From positions 1-64,000 of the forward strand of contig PWEK01000012.1 of NCBI GenBank assembly GCA_003553445.1: a DNA stretch of 64,000 nt. Direction: 5' to 3'. The DNA is from Elusimicrobiota bacterium (lineage in GTDB: Bacteria > CG03 > SLGR01). The translations under genes and the position numbers were made by a program. Each line of letters opens with the position of its first letter. The stretch's first letter is position 1. The notes under the pieces were generated by a model. The model was not told the DNA's origin, did not search any database, and saw only the letters and a list, made by a program, of their open reading frames with translations. Positions 18,509 to 28,754 of the stretch are shown here, one piece after another.

Positions 18509-19378
18509 CTACAACCCCCTCAGGTATTCCGGCTTTAAAATTCCATTATCTTTCATCGCCTTTTCCGTAAGTTCAAGCAGCCTGGTTTTATCTTTAGGAA
18601 GCCTTCCCCGTAGAGGAAGATAATTGGAAGCATGATTTGACCTGAAAACTGTTCTTTTCATATCAATCCCTTTCAGTATCTCGAAGCTTTCCCTTAGAAG
18701 CCCTTTAGGGCTTAACTCCTTAAAATCCCCTCTTTCAGCTTCCTTGTACAGCTCTGTTCCCGGTATAAGCATAACCGAAAGAAAAGACAGAAAATCCGGC
18801 TGCATTTTATTCAGCGCCCTGATGGTCTCCCGGACATGCTCGGCGGAATATCTTTTTCCTCCCAGGCCGAGCAGGACTATTATCGAGGTTTTTATCCCTG
18901 TATCAGAACAGCGGCGCGCCCCTTCAATCATCTCTTCTGCCGAAGATTTCTTTTTTCTCATTTTGAGAACCGAACTGCTCCCGCTTTCCAGCCCCATGTA
19001 GATTAGGCTAAGTTTATTTTCTTTCAGTTTCTTTAGTTCATTATCGGACCTTGAAGAAATATTATACCCGTTCGCATAAGAAGAGACCCTTCTTAACTTA
19101 GGGAAACTTTTATCCAGCTTTTCGAGCACCGGAATAAGCCGCTTATTCGGCACCGCAAGGGCATCTCCATCAAGGAGAAAAACTTTTCTTTTAAAAGGAT
19201 GCAGCCTGGCTCCCCGCTCAATATCATAAAATATTTCCTTCTCTTCTTTTATGGAAAATTTCTTTCCCTGATAAGCGCCGCAAAAACTGCAGGTATAAGA
19301 AGAGCACCCCAGCGTAACCTGTAAAAGAAAACTCTGCGCCTCAGCCGGGGGGCGTATTGTGGGCTCAATTATGCTCAT
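18509..19378 (-). CDS. Radical SAM protein
   Basis: LGCSSYTCSFCGAYQG (CX4CX2C), FLLDGDAL, YMGLESGSS, KTSIIVLLGLGGKRYS. Confidence 0.85.
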   Translation of the reverse strand: MSIIEPTIRPPAEAQSFLLQVTLGCSSYTCSFCGAYQGKKFSIKEEKEIFYDIERGARLHPFKRKVFLLDGDALAVPNKRLIPVLEKLDKSFPKLRRVSSYANGYNISSRSDNELKKLKENKLSLIYMGLESGSSSVLKMRKKKSSAEEMIEGARRCSDTGIKTSIIVLLGLGGKRYSAEHVRETIRALNKMQPDFLSFLSVMLIPGTELYKEAERGDFKELSPKGLLRESFEILKGIDMKRTVFRSNHASNYLPLRGRLPKDKTRLLELTEKAMKDNGILKPEYLRGL

Positions 19379-19473
19379 ATTTTTTTAAATAGTTCTCCGG
19401 TATTATAAGTTCTATTAAAATCCTTTGAGGCTTCCGGAATTGAATTATATTCAAATGCACCAATATATTAACC

Positions 19474-22400
19474 TCAGGTTAACTCCACCGGGTCCGGGCA
19501 CATATCCTCCCGGTCTAAAAACAACAACAGTGTTTCCTTCACCTTTTCCCCCGTTACCTCCTCAAAAACTCTTCTGTATCTTTTAAGCTGAATTTGATAA
19601 TGCCCTGTAAGTCTGTTTATGTTCTCGCGATTATGTATCATATTCGTTTTATAATCAACTATAACCCACCCGCCGGGCTCCTTAAAAAGAAGGTCGATAG
19701 ACCCCCTTGTGAGATCGGCCTTAGCCTTATCATAATACGAAAGATTAAACTCGGTATATTTTTCCCGAGCTTTTTGGGCGCGCGAAAAAACATCACTTCT
19801 TATTGCATTCTCCAGGTGTTTCTTTACGGCATCAGGATTTTCATATTTATCGTATTCTATCTTTTTCTCCGGAAATTTAAAAACACTGCGAATCAGCCTG
19901 TGTACAGTATCCCCGTGTTTTTTACCGTAACCCTCTTCAGAGCTGTATGCATCATCATCCAGCCGGGAAGGATTTCTTTTTTCATAAAGCGGGGAATTAG
20001 ATTTTTTGACATTTTCTTTAAACTCATTTTTATATAACTCAAATCCCCTGTCGTACGGCTTACGTTCTTTTTTCAGCTCGGGGATTTTTAAATAATTGCT
20101 GTACTCTATTTTTTCAATTTCAGTATTTTCGTCTTTTTTAAGCTCTCTTATCAAATCGGAAGAAAATGATTTTCCCCTGGATTTAGAATCGGTAACGATA
20201 AATCTATCCGAGGCCCTGGTAAATAGCACATACTCAAGCCTTTTCTCCTCCTGGCGCAGAAAATCAATTTCTTTTTCATGCAGCTCATCCCAGTTCTTTG
20301 GTTTACTCTCAAAATCCTTGCTCCATTCATAGCTTTCCGTACGGTTTGCGACAAATGTCCTGAAATATTTACCCCTACTCCTGTCCGTACATGTGTTTAT
20401 GTAGCTTTTTCGGAAATTTTTAGCAGACATGTCCCCGAGAACAACCACCGGAGCCTCCAGGCCTTTAGCCTGGTGAATTGTCATGAGCCTCACCCCGGCA
20501 GGTTTTTCCTGCTCAAAAAAAAGCGGTCTTTCACCATCTTCTCTCATGTTTGCAAGCTCCTCTACCGCTGCGTACAAATCAAGAGACTTCTCACGCATCA
20601 TATTCTCCATCATAGACGAAAATTTATAAAGAGAGGCGGCCGAAGAATGTTTACCGAGAACCCCGGAATACAAATGAATTAAACCGGACTCCTCTATAAT
20701 AAATCGCGCAGCCACGCTCTGTGGGACACTTAAACCTATTCTTGAAAGTTTTTCCAATTTTTCAAGAGCCCTGCGAGATTTATCCGGCAGAGATGAAAAG
20801 TTTTCTGTTTTTGAATAATTAAGCCCGCCGGTTTCTCTTACAATTTCATATATCTCGGTATCGGTAAGGCCAAATACAGAAGATTTAAGCGCGCCGTAGA
20901 CCGAGGCCGTATCCGAGGGCGAGGCGGCCGCAGTCACAATGGCTGACGCCTCTTTGATCTCCTCCCTTGAGAAAAAGTCTTTGCCGGATACGTTTTCAAC
21001 CGGTATTCCTCTCTCCTGGAGAGCTTCTTCCCACCCACCGATATGAGTACTCCTTTTAAAAAGAATTATTATCTCCCCTGGATGCGCAGTTCTTTCAATT
21101 CCGGTTCTTTTATCCCGCACCTTCAGACTTCCGCTGTCCAGAGACTCACTCAGCCAACCCGCGAAGGTCTTCTGCTCCCGGGAAGCAAGATACCTGGCTA
21201 AGAGCTTATCGCTGTCTTTCTTTAAAACCTCCTCGGGATCACCGTCACCGGTAAGCTTCATCTCCAGCAGGGTTACACCCCCTCCGGGACCCCTGAACGA
21301 TTCAATCGGATCGTATCCGGGCGAAGACATGTTATCTGTTTTTCTTATCCTTTGACTAAAATATTTATTTACCGCAGATGTAACTCCTTCAAGAGAGCGG
21401 AAGTTCTGTTTCAGCTTCAAAACATCCCTGCCTCTTCCCTTAAATAATTCCTTAAACTCCTCATACACTGTTATATCCGCCCGCCGGAACCTGTATATTG
21501 ACTGCTTCGGATCTCCTACGACAAAAAGCTTCCCCGGCACTATATTCAGTTTTCTCCAGTCATCCACCGAAGCATCATCCGAACAAAGGATGGCCACCAC
21601 TTCAGCCTGTATAGGGTCGGTATCCTGAAATTCATCCACCAGTACCATTTTATACTTTTTTCTAAAGTACCCCCTGACATTTTTATTATTTCGAAGAGTA
21701 TCTTTAATCTTTACCAGCGAATCTACAAACGTTATGACGCTGTTCTTCTTTTTGTACTCATCATAAAAAGACTCAAAATCCCGGTAAAGATCCACCGCTA
21801 CCCTGAAAAGAAAGTCAGAAATGACCCCGTTTATCTCAGAAAGAATTTCATTCGCATTCTCCGACTCCATTATCCCTATATTTCTGCCGTCTTTATCCCA
21901 GTTTTTCTTGTCCCCTTTTTTTACCTTTTTCACTTTCTTTAAGGCCGATATAAACGCCATCTTCTCCCGGTCGGAAGAGTCTTTCATTTTTTCCCATGAT
22001 TTTTTTATATATCTAACCTGTCTGCAGTATTCGTCCTCAATCGGATTGTTGCATTTTCTCAAGCTTTCAGTCACCCGCCCTGCAAACCTTTCAAACATCC
22101 TGAAACATATTTTTTTTAATTCTCCCACTGAATCTATTTCAGGAACATACCCCAGCTCCAGCTCAGGATAATCGGCCGATTTAAAACAAAAATTTTTGAA
22201 ATAATCCATTGATACCGAGAAGACCTCCAGGGAGTACAACAGATCCTCATACCTTTTAAAGTCAGTTATTTTCTCTTCCATGTAATAACGCCATATGTTA
22301 TCCGGCGTCTCTTCGCTCTCATCCATTAACTCCACCCGGGCGTCAAGGTCCGCTTCAAGCGGCCTCTCGGAAAGCAGCCTGTGGTAGAAAGAATGGATTG

Positions 22401-22713
22401 TTGATATCTCACACCCGCCTATTTTTTCAACAATATTCGCTATTTTATCTTTCTCTCTGCCTTTAGCCCTGCTCTGGAGTTTGAAAAGCTCTGTCATTAC
22501 CCTGGATTTAAGTTCGTCGGCCGCCTTGTTTGTAAATGTTATGGCCGCTATTTCATCCGGTGAAGCTAACTCTTCCACTAAAGCGCCTGTTATCCTCTCT
22601 ACCATGCATGTGGTCTTTCCCGTGCCTGCAGACGCCTCCACCAGAAAACTGCTTTTAAAATCTTTTCTGATTCTCGCTCTTACGTTTTCATCTATTGGTT
22701 TTCTGTCACTCAT
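19474..22713 (-). CDS. addA: AddA/RecB-like UvrD-family helicase-nuclease
   Basis: Walker A VEASAGTGKTTCMVERI, FTNKAADELKSR, LVDEFQDTDPIQ, VVGDPKQSIYRFRRADI, MTIHQAKGLEAPVV, C-terminal nuclease VIVDYKTN. Confidence 0.9.
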   Translation of the reverse strand: MSDRKPIDENVRARIRKDFKSSFLVEASAGTGKTTCMVERITGALVEELASPDEIAAITFTNKAADELKSRVMTELFKLQSRAKGREKDKIANIVEKIGGCEISTIHSFYHRLLSERPLEADLDARVELMDESEETPDNIWRYYMEEKITDFKRYEDLLYSLEVFSVSMDYFKNFCFKSADYPELELGYVPEIDSVGELKKICFRMFERFAGRVTESLRKCNNPIEDEYCRQVRYIKKSWEKMKDSSDREKMAFISALKKVKKVKKGDKKNWDKDGRNIGIMESENANEILSEINGVISDFLFRVAVDLYRDFESFYDEYKKKNSVITFVDSLVKIKDTLRNNKNVRGYFRKKYKMVLVDEFQDTDPIQAEVVAILCSDDASVDDWRKLNIVPGKLFVVGDPKQSIYRFRRADITVYEEFKELFKGRGRDVLKLKQNFRSLEGVTSAVNKYFSQRIRKTDNMSSPGYDPIESFRGPGGGVTLLEMKLTGDGDPEEVLKKDSDKLLARYLASREQKTFAGWLSESLDSGSLKVRDKRTGIERTAHPGEIIILFKRSTHIGGWEEALQERGIPVENVSGKDFFSREEIKEASAIVTAAASPSDTASVYGALKSSVFGLTDTEIYEIVRETGGLNYSKTENFSSLPDKSRRALEKLEKLSRIGLSVPQSVAARFIIEESGLIHLYSGVLGKHSSAASLYKFSSMMENMMREKSLDLYAAVEELANMREDGERPLFFEQEKPAGVRLMTIHQAKGLEAPVVVLGDMSAKNFRKSYINTCTDRSRGKYFRTFVANRTESYEWSKDFESKPKNWDELHEKEIDFLRQEEKRLEYVLFTRASDRFIVTDSKSRGKSFSSDLIRELKKDENTEIEKIEYSNYLKIPELKKERKPYDRGFELYKNEFKENVKKSNSPLYEKRNPSRLDDDAYSSEEGYGKKHGDTVHRLIRSVFKFPEKKIEYDKYENPDAVKKHLENAIRSDVFSRAQKAREKYTEFNLSYYDKAKADLTRGSIDLLFKEPGGWVIVDYKTNMIHNRENINRLTGHYQIQLKRYRRVFEEVTGEKVKETLLLFLDREDMCPDPVELT

Positions 22714-25561
22714 CTCTTAAAATATTTAGGTACTGTGCCGTTTTACCCGCCGGTTTCTCAAGGTCTTTTCCGGGGCATACATGCCTGTAATCACAGAATC
22801 GGCAGGCCTTTCTGTTTTGAGGAAAACTGCCGCTTCTTACCATTCCCAGAAGAATTGTAAGAAGATTATGGTATAGCTCCTGCTGCCGCTTTAACTCCTT
22901 TGAAGAATACTCTTCTTTCTGAAAATCCCCCTTGAATGTGCAGAAGTAGTACGCGGACTCCAGGTTCTTTATCCCAAACATCGAGCCGCATGCCTTTTTA
23001 AAAATCACAGGGTATAAAACATGCTGCACATAGGAGCGGGATATATGGGGCTCCCTGTCATTGACCTTATTCTTCCCGGTTTTATAATCAATAAGTATGA
23101 AGTTCCCCCTGCCGTCAGAGTCTATTCTGTCAATAATACCCCTTAATGAAATTCTTAAACTGCCGAACCCAATAACAGGCGGCTTTTCAACTCTCAGCTC
23201 CGGGTCCGTCTCCCCGTCAACCTTTCCAATTCCCGCCTCGAAATATGAGGGGGTAAACCCGTCCCTGAATTTTATGCCGGCGGTATAATAATGGGAAAGA
23301 ATTTTCTTCAAACGGTTCTCCGTGCTTTTATAAACCTGTTTTCCGGGGGCGGGCCTGAAACGGTTATGGCAGGCCAGAGACTCCACCCCTGTCTTTATGA
23401 GGCTCTCCCGGGTCTCCGGAATACTTCTGTCCCTGACACCCCTGTAGAACTCACTGAATATTCCATGAATAAGCGTGCCCCACTCAAGATGGTCAAACCA
23501 GGCAAATGGGTCATGCCTGGGATATTCTCCCGCCTCAAGCTTCAGAACGTTCTCAAAAAAATACTGAGCGGGGCAACTGATGATACGAGAGATCTTTGAA
23601 GGGGAGAAAACCCTCTCATCAAAATCTTTCTTTATCCCGCACGAATCAACCCTTCCCGAAAAATCACTTATATCCCTTTCACTTCTGTCGCTGCGGACCA
23701 TTTCATGCCTGTCAAGGTTATTAAAAACAGCCAGCGCTCTTGATGCGCTCCCCGGACCCTTTTTAATATAACCGGAATAAAAACCGTAACCCCCGGGGAT
23801 ATCCCTGTCCAGCCCGGCATAATCCTCAATATCCTTTAGGCCCCCTGCCCTGCCGGAAACTGCCCTGTAAATTTCAAAAAGAAATGGAGAAGGCATAACC
23901 CCCTTGCCCGTCAACGGATCGTTTGCCGTCCAGGAAAATATTACTTTTTTCGCAGCCGCTGCAGTTAAACCCATGAATTCTTTCCTTTTTCTCTTCTCAA
24001 GAACGCTTCTGCCGGCAACCGAATTTTTTCCCGTCAACCTGTTATACCTATCCCTCTCCGACATGAGAAAGACGGGATCTACAGGAACCCGGGCAGAATA
24101 TGAATTCTGGTCAAACCCCGAAAAACACACGGTTTCAAAAACTCCCCCCAAGACCCTCTCCGGTGTGCTTAAATAGCAGGATTTTCCGTCCGGCTCCTTA
24201 CCCGGAGTCATTGCCCCTGAAACCCTCTCCGTAATTTTTTCCGGTAGAGACAGCGGAGAATTCAAAAAGAAATTGTCTCCCTCCAGGTCTTCCAAAAGCC
24301 CCTTCAATACAGAAAGCGCCTCCGCGTCGCCTTCATCGGCAGGGCTGATATACCTCTCAATAATATACAGCAATGGAGCGCTTATGAATTTGCCCTCTCT
24401 GTTCCCTTTTCTCACCCTCTCAAAACTTTCTGACAGCTCGCCGAAAAACTCCGCCAGGAAACCCAAACCCTCAGGCGCAACTTTTAGCTCATTTCTCTGC
24501 TCTTTAAGGAAAACAGAAAAATCATTCAAACCCCTGTTTCTTTTATACAGGGTTATAACCTCCCGGCACCCCTCCCTGTCAAGCCCCTTCGGTATATTCA
24601 GGGAAAGTGAAGACAGGGCCTCCCTGGCCGGGGCTGTCCTCATCTCATTTTCCAAAAGTTTCATGAAAGATAAAAAAAGCCTCACCGGCGCAAAGCCTCC
24701 CAGCGGCAGCCCCCTGCCGCAGGTTATATTAATACCCCGCCTTTCCGCTTCGGCCCTGTAGCGGTGGATGCTCCCGCAGTAGTTTGCAATGCCGACTGCT
24801 TTTAAAGCCCCGCTGCCGCCCGAGCATATAATGTCGAAAACCCCCTTTACCTCATCATCCGGATGGGCAAAGGCCTCCAGCCCAACAAAATCATCTTCGG
24901 GCTTTTGCCTTTTGCCCAAAAGATAAGATTTAAACCCCTCATTGCCGCATGAAAGAAATGATGAATCTATCCTGCGGCACTCATTCCTGCATGAAAGCCC
25001 GTCGATTAAACGTTTCTGTCCGGAAGTATAAACTCCGTCTTCAACAAAATAAAATTCATCCTTTTTTCTTTTTGCCTCTTCAAGCGCCTTCCTATAGACT
25101 TCATCCGGAGCTATAAAACCCCTCTTTTTATAAATGCGCTTAACCTCTGATGTAAGTCTGATTATTTCTTCCCATTTTTCGGCATTCTGAAGTTTTTCTA
25201 AAATATTCAAATCCACATCTTCAGATAGCATCTCCCTTATGACCTTTCCCAGGTGAGCAAAAAGCTCCGGTTTATCCCTGTATCCGGCGAAATAGGAACC
25301 TTCACCTATTACATTACCGGCAGCCTTATACAGAATATCGCTGTACTGGTTTTTCTGCGGGACCTCCTCCCGGAGAACTCCGGAAAGATAACGGGGAAAA
25401 TCCTTAATGCTGACAAACCTCATATTTGCGGTCTTTTCATACAAAACGGCCGCAGAATCCGGATAAACAGAGGCCCTGTCCCTGCCGGGGGTTATTACAA
25501 CCTTCCCCCGTGGCAAGGAAAGAATTCTTTCAAACTCTTCTTTTTTTATTTCCCTTATCAC
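22706..25561 (-). CDS. AddB-like helicase/nuclease subunit
   Basis: C-terminal PD-(D/E)XK region ILIDYKTGKNK with iron-staple cysteines (CPAQYFFENVL ... CRFCDYRHVCPG); overlaps addA by 8 nt. Confidence 0.82.
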   Translation of the reverse strand: MIREIKKEEFERILSLPRGKVVITPGRDRASVYPDSAAVLYEKTANMRFVSIKDFPRYLSGVLREEVPQKNQYSDILYKAAGNVIGEGSYFAGYRDKPELFAHLGKVIREMLSEDVDLNILEKLQNAEKWEEIIRLTSEVKRIYKKRGFIAPDEVYRKALEEAKRKKDEFYFVEDGVYTSGQKRLIDGLSCRNECRRIDSSFLSCGNEGFKSYLLGKRQKPEDDFVGLEAFAHPDDEVKGVFDIICSGGSGALKAVGIANYCGSIHRYRAEAERRGINITCGRGLPLGGFAPVRLFLSFMKLLENEMRTAPAREALSSLSLNIPKGLDREGCREVITLYKRNRGLNDFSVFLKEQRNELKVAPEGLGFLAEFFGELSESFERVRKGNREGKFISAPLLYIIERYISPADEGDAEALSVLKGLLEDLEGDNFFLNSPLSLPEKITERVSGAMTPGKEPDGKSCYLSTPERVLGGVFETVCFSGFDQNSYSARVPVDPVFLMSERDRYNRLTGKNSVAGRSVLEKRKRKEFMGLTAAAAKKVIFSWTANDPLTGKGVMPSPFLFEIYRAVSGRAGGLKDIEDYAGLDRDIPGGYGFYSGYIKKGPGSASRALAVFNNLDRHEMVRSDRSERDISDFSGRVDSCGIKKDFDERVFSPSKISRIISCPAQYFFENVLKLEAGEYPRHDPFAWFDHLEWGTLIHGIFSEFYRGVRDRSIPETRESLIKTGVESLACHNRFRPAPGKQVYKSTENRLKKILSHYYTAGIKFRDGFTPSYFEAGIGKVDGETDPELRVEKPPVIGFGSLRISLRGIIDRIDSDGRGNFILIDYKTGKNKVNDREPHISRSYVQHVLYPVIFKKACGSMFGIKNLESAYYFCTFKGDFQKEEYSSKELKRQQELYHNLLTILLGMVRSGSFPQNRKACRFCDYRHVCPGKDLEKPAGKTAQYLNILRDE

Positions 25562-27768
25562 TGCAGATTAAGCATCCCGGATTCAGCCCTTGTATTTTTA
25601 AGTCTTTCTTTCAAAAAAGTGTTTCTGCGGGTGGTTTTGTTGTTTCGAATCCCTATGGCAAGAGCCTTCTTTGTTCCCACCAATACCACCAGCTTCTTTC
25701 CCCTTGTTACAGCGGTGTAAATCAAATTGCGCTGCAGAAGAATATAGTGCTGCGTAAGTATCGGGACTATAACCGCAGGGTATTCAGAGCCCTGTGACTT
25801 GTGAATTGATATGGCGTAGGCAGGAACAATCTCATCCATCTCGCTGTACTCATACTTTACAATACGGGAATCGAAACTGACCGAGAGCTCACCCAGCTCA
25901 TTTTCCACCCCCGTAATCCTGCCCGTATCTCCGTTATAGACCTCCTTGTCGTAATTATTCCTGACCTGCATGACCTTGTCATTTACCCTGAAGCCCCATC
26001 CTCCCCGCTGAAGCCTCCTGCCCCGGGGGTTAAGGGCTTCCTGGAGTCTTTTGTTCAGATTCGCGGAACCGGCCGTCCCCTTATGCATGGGGGTGAGAAC
26101 CTGTATGTCTTTCACCGGGTCAAAGCCGAACCTTCGGGGAATTCTTTCCCTTGCAAGCCTTATAATAATATCAACTGTTTTTTCAGGGTCATCCTGCCTG
26201 ATAAAATAAAAATCCGAAAGGCCCGCCCTCTCTTGACTGACAACCGGCATTCTGCCGCTGTTTATTCTGTGCGCATTAACAACAATCATGCTCTCTTTGG
26301 CCTGCCTGAAAATCTTATCCAGCTTAATAACCGGAACAAGAGACGACTCAATTACATCCCTCAGAACGCTTCCGGCGCCTACCGATGGAAGCTGGTTTAC
26401 ATCTCCCACCAGCACAAACGCGGCATCCAAAGGAACAGCTTTCATAAGGTGATGCATTAATACAGCATCAATCATGGAGGCTTCATCAACAATAAGAAGG
26501 TCGCAGTGCAGTTTGTTTTTCTCATTTTTCTGAAATCCGCCCTTTGCAATGCTGTACTTGAGCATCCTGTGAATCGTCCCGGCTTTACGCCCCGTGGATT
26601 CGCTCATTTTTTTTGCAGCCCTTCCCGTGGGGGCCGCCAGCATTATATTCATATTCGCTTTTTCAAATATCCTTATAACAGAGCTTATTATAGTGGTCTT
26701 TCCGGTTCCCGGCCCTCCGGTAATAACGGTAACCTTGCTGTCTGCAGCGCGCATAACAGCATCTTTCTGCTTCCGGGCCAGCTTTATGGAGCTCTGTTTC
26801 TGCACCCATTCAATCGCTTTTTCCTTATCTATTCCCCAAAGCTTACCACGGCCCCGGCTCATTTCCTTCACCCTGGAAGCTATGCCTCCCTCGCACACAT
26901 GATACTTTTTCAGGTATACAGCCTCTTCACCCTTAACCTCTTCTATGACCACCTTATTTTCCCCGGCAAGATTATCAAGGGCCCCCCTGATCGCCTTTTT
27001 TTCAACCTCCAGTATCTCACAGCATTTTTCAACAAGCTCCCCAGCGGGATAATAAAGGTGTCCGTCTGCGGAAAGCTGATTAAGAACATAAACAACACCC
27101 GACTCCGCCCTCAGTGCAGATTCCCTGGAAAAACCCATTTTCTGAGCTATCTTATCAGCGGTAAGAAACCCCACGCCGAAAATATCATCCGCAAGCCGGT
27201 AAGGGTTTTCCTTCACCACCTCAACAGACCTTTCTCCGTACTTTTTAAAAATCTTAGTTGCGTATGCGGAGCTGATATCATGGGAATGCAGAAAAACCAT
27301 CACTTCCCTTATCCTCTTTTGCTCTTCCCAGGCCCCCCGTATCATACCTATGCGCCTTTTCCCTATGCCCCCGACTTCTGAAAGCCTCTCAGAATCATTT
27401 TCTATTATATCCAGGCTCTTATCCCCGAATAAAGAAACTATCCTTTTAGCCATTACGGGACCTATCCCTTTTATCAGCCCCGACCCCAGGTACTTCTCTA
27501 TTCCGTGAACAGTTGCCGGTGAAACCCTTTTATAATCACGAATTTTAAACTGCCTTCCGTACCTTGGGTGATTTACCCACTCCCCCTTCATCTCCAGGAC
27601 CTCACCAGGGTTCGGCGCCGCCAGCCTTCCGGCAGCGGTAACAAGGTCACTACGGTCCTCTGCTTGAACCCTTGCAACGGTATATCCGTTTTCCTCGTTG
27701 GTATAAGTGATTCTTTCTATCCGTCCTTTAAGGTATGATATACGACGGCTGGATGTTTCTTCAACCAT
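25558..27768 (-). CDS. recD2: RecD2-like helicase
   Basis: ITGGPGTGKTTIISSVI, AAPTGRAAKKMSE, LIVDEASMIDAVL, VGDVNQLPSVGAGSVLRD, AYAISIHKSQGSEYPAVI; N-terminal HhH region. Overlaps the AddB-like start by 4 nt. Confidence 0.9.
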   Translation of the reverse strand: MVEETSSRRISYLKGRIERITYTNEENGYTVARVQAEDRSDLVTAAGRLAAPNPGEVLEMKGEWVNHPRYGRQFKIRDYKRVSPATVHGIEKYLGSGLIKGIGPVMAKRIVSLFGDKSLDIIENDSERLSEVGGIGKRRIGMIRGAWEEQKRIREVMVFLHSHDISSAYATKIFKKYGERSVEVVKENPYRLADDIFGVGFLTADKIAQKMGFSRESALRAESGVVYVLNQLSADGHLYYPAGELVEKCCEILEVEKKAIRGALDNLAGENKVVIEEVKGEEAVYLKKYHVCEGGIASRVKEMSRGRGKLWGIDKEKAIEWVQKQSSIKLARKQKDAVMRAADSKVTVITGGPGTGKTTIISSVIRIFEKANMNIMLAAPTGRAAKKMSESTGRKAGTIHRMLKYSIAKGGFQKNEKNKLHCDLLIVDEASMIDAVLMHHLMKAVPLDAAFVLVGDVNQLPSVGAGSVLRDVIESSLVPVIKLDKIFRQAKESMIVVNAHRINSGRMPVVSQERAGLSDFYFIRQDDPEKTVDIIIRLARERIPRRFGFDPVKDIQVLTPMHKGTAGSANLNKRLQEALNPRGRRLQRGGWGFRVNDKVMQVRNNYDKEVYNGDTGRITGVENELGELSVSFDSRIVKYEYSEMDEIVPAYAISIHKSQGSEYPAVIVPILTQHYILLQRNLIYTAVTRGKKLVVLVGTKKALAIGIRNNKTTRRNTFLKERLKNTRAESGMLNLQ

Positions 27769-27870
27769 TAAAAGAAACCCCTCCCGAATTCTTTATTATG
27801 TAAAACATTAGTTAAATTTTATCAATAAAGAGTTTTAAGTCAATAAAACTATGCTGTTATGGCGAGATAA

Positions 27871-28353
27871 TTATAACTGCACCCTGTGCTGCGCTGTGGT
27901 TGAAGACAGATGAACCTCTCCGTTTCTCTCCAGTTCAAGTATTATTCCCACCTCTCTGTGAAAAGGCGGATCTTTTTTATTTATTTCAAATTTTTTTACA
28001 TCAGAATATGTCAGGTTCCTTTCGCTACCCCCCCTCACTTCAGCTTTAACAGTCCCGTCTTCTTTCCAGAAGCTCCCCAGGGTGATAGTGCCGGTGTAAA
28101 CTTTAAATTTATCAGGCTCTTCATCTTCGTCCCATCCAGAACTACCCCCCATTCTTGTTACCCATTCCATCTGATAAACTGCATGGTCAGCTTCCCTGAC
28201 CAGTCCAACTTTCTCTTCCCCTTCATACCACGTCCTGTAGGCATGGACTATAAGTATAATCGCCGTCAGCAGAAGCAGTATGCTGATGATAAAAGATATC
28301 AGCAGTTCAACTAATGTCATTCCTGAGTCTTTATTTTTCATTTTTTTCACCAT
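27871..28353 (-). CDS. PilW-like minor prepilin
   Basis: KNKDSGMTLVELLISFIISILLLLTAI: type III prepilin leader-like GMTLVE. Confidence 0.75.
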   Translation of the reverse strand: MVKKMKNKDSGMTLVELLISFIISILLLLTAIILIVHAYRTWYEGEEKVGLVREADHAVYQMEWVTRMGGSSGWDEDEEPDKFKVYTGTITLGSFWKEDGTVKAEVRGGSERNLTYSDVKKFEINKKDPPFHREVGIILELERNGEVHLSSTTAQHRVQL

Positions 28354-28754
28354 CTGTGTATTATTGTATTCAACCTCAAGTCCTGCTTGTTCCCATCACT
28401 TAACTCCCAATCAACCTCAACCTCAATTTCTTTGTGCCCATCGTCAACTTCAGTTACAGAAATCTTATAGTTATAATCAATTCCGGTCCCCACATTTACT
28501 GTTTTTGTCTCACCGGTCCCGGTAATTAAAGCATAGTCCGTTGCGCCTTTAATAAGCTCCATACGAGAAGAAGCAACCTCAAGGGCGGTGTTTTTTCTCC
28601 TGGCTCTTTCTATAAAAGAGCTTCCGGAGACAAATAGATAAAACCCCGCTACCGTAACCACACCGAATACGATAACCCCGACCATGACCTCCGTGAGCGT
28701 AAATCCGCCGTTTTTCATTCTATCACCTCCCAGCTTCGGGTAAGTATCCTCCAA
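28347..28754 (-). CDS. PilV-like minor prepilin
   Basis: MKNGGFTLTEVMVGVIVFGVVTVAGFYL prepilin leader (start likely at internal Met); 7-nt overlap with the next gene. Confidence 0.75.
   Translation of the reverse strand: MEDTYPKLGGDRMKNGGFTLTEVMVGVIVFGVVTVAGFYLFVSGSSFIERARRKNTALEVASSRMELIKGATDYALITGTGETKTVNVGTGIDYNYKISVTEVDDGHKEIEVEVDWELSDGNKQDLRLNTIIHRW

Noticed and set aside
18509-19378. Unusual CX4CX2C radical SAM cluster motif
   Set aside because: This spacing is known in other radical SAM families, so not reported as novel.
26506-27381. 291-aa + strand ORF antisense to recD2
   Set aside because: Cys/His/Pro/Phe-rich translation typical of an antisense frame over a well-supported helicase; no SD or family motifs.
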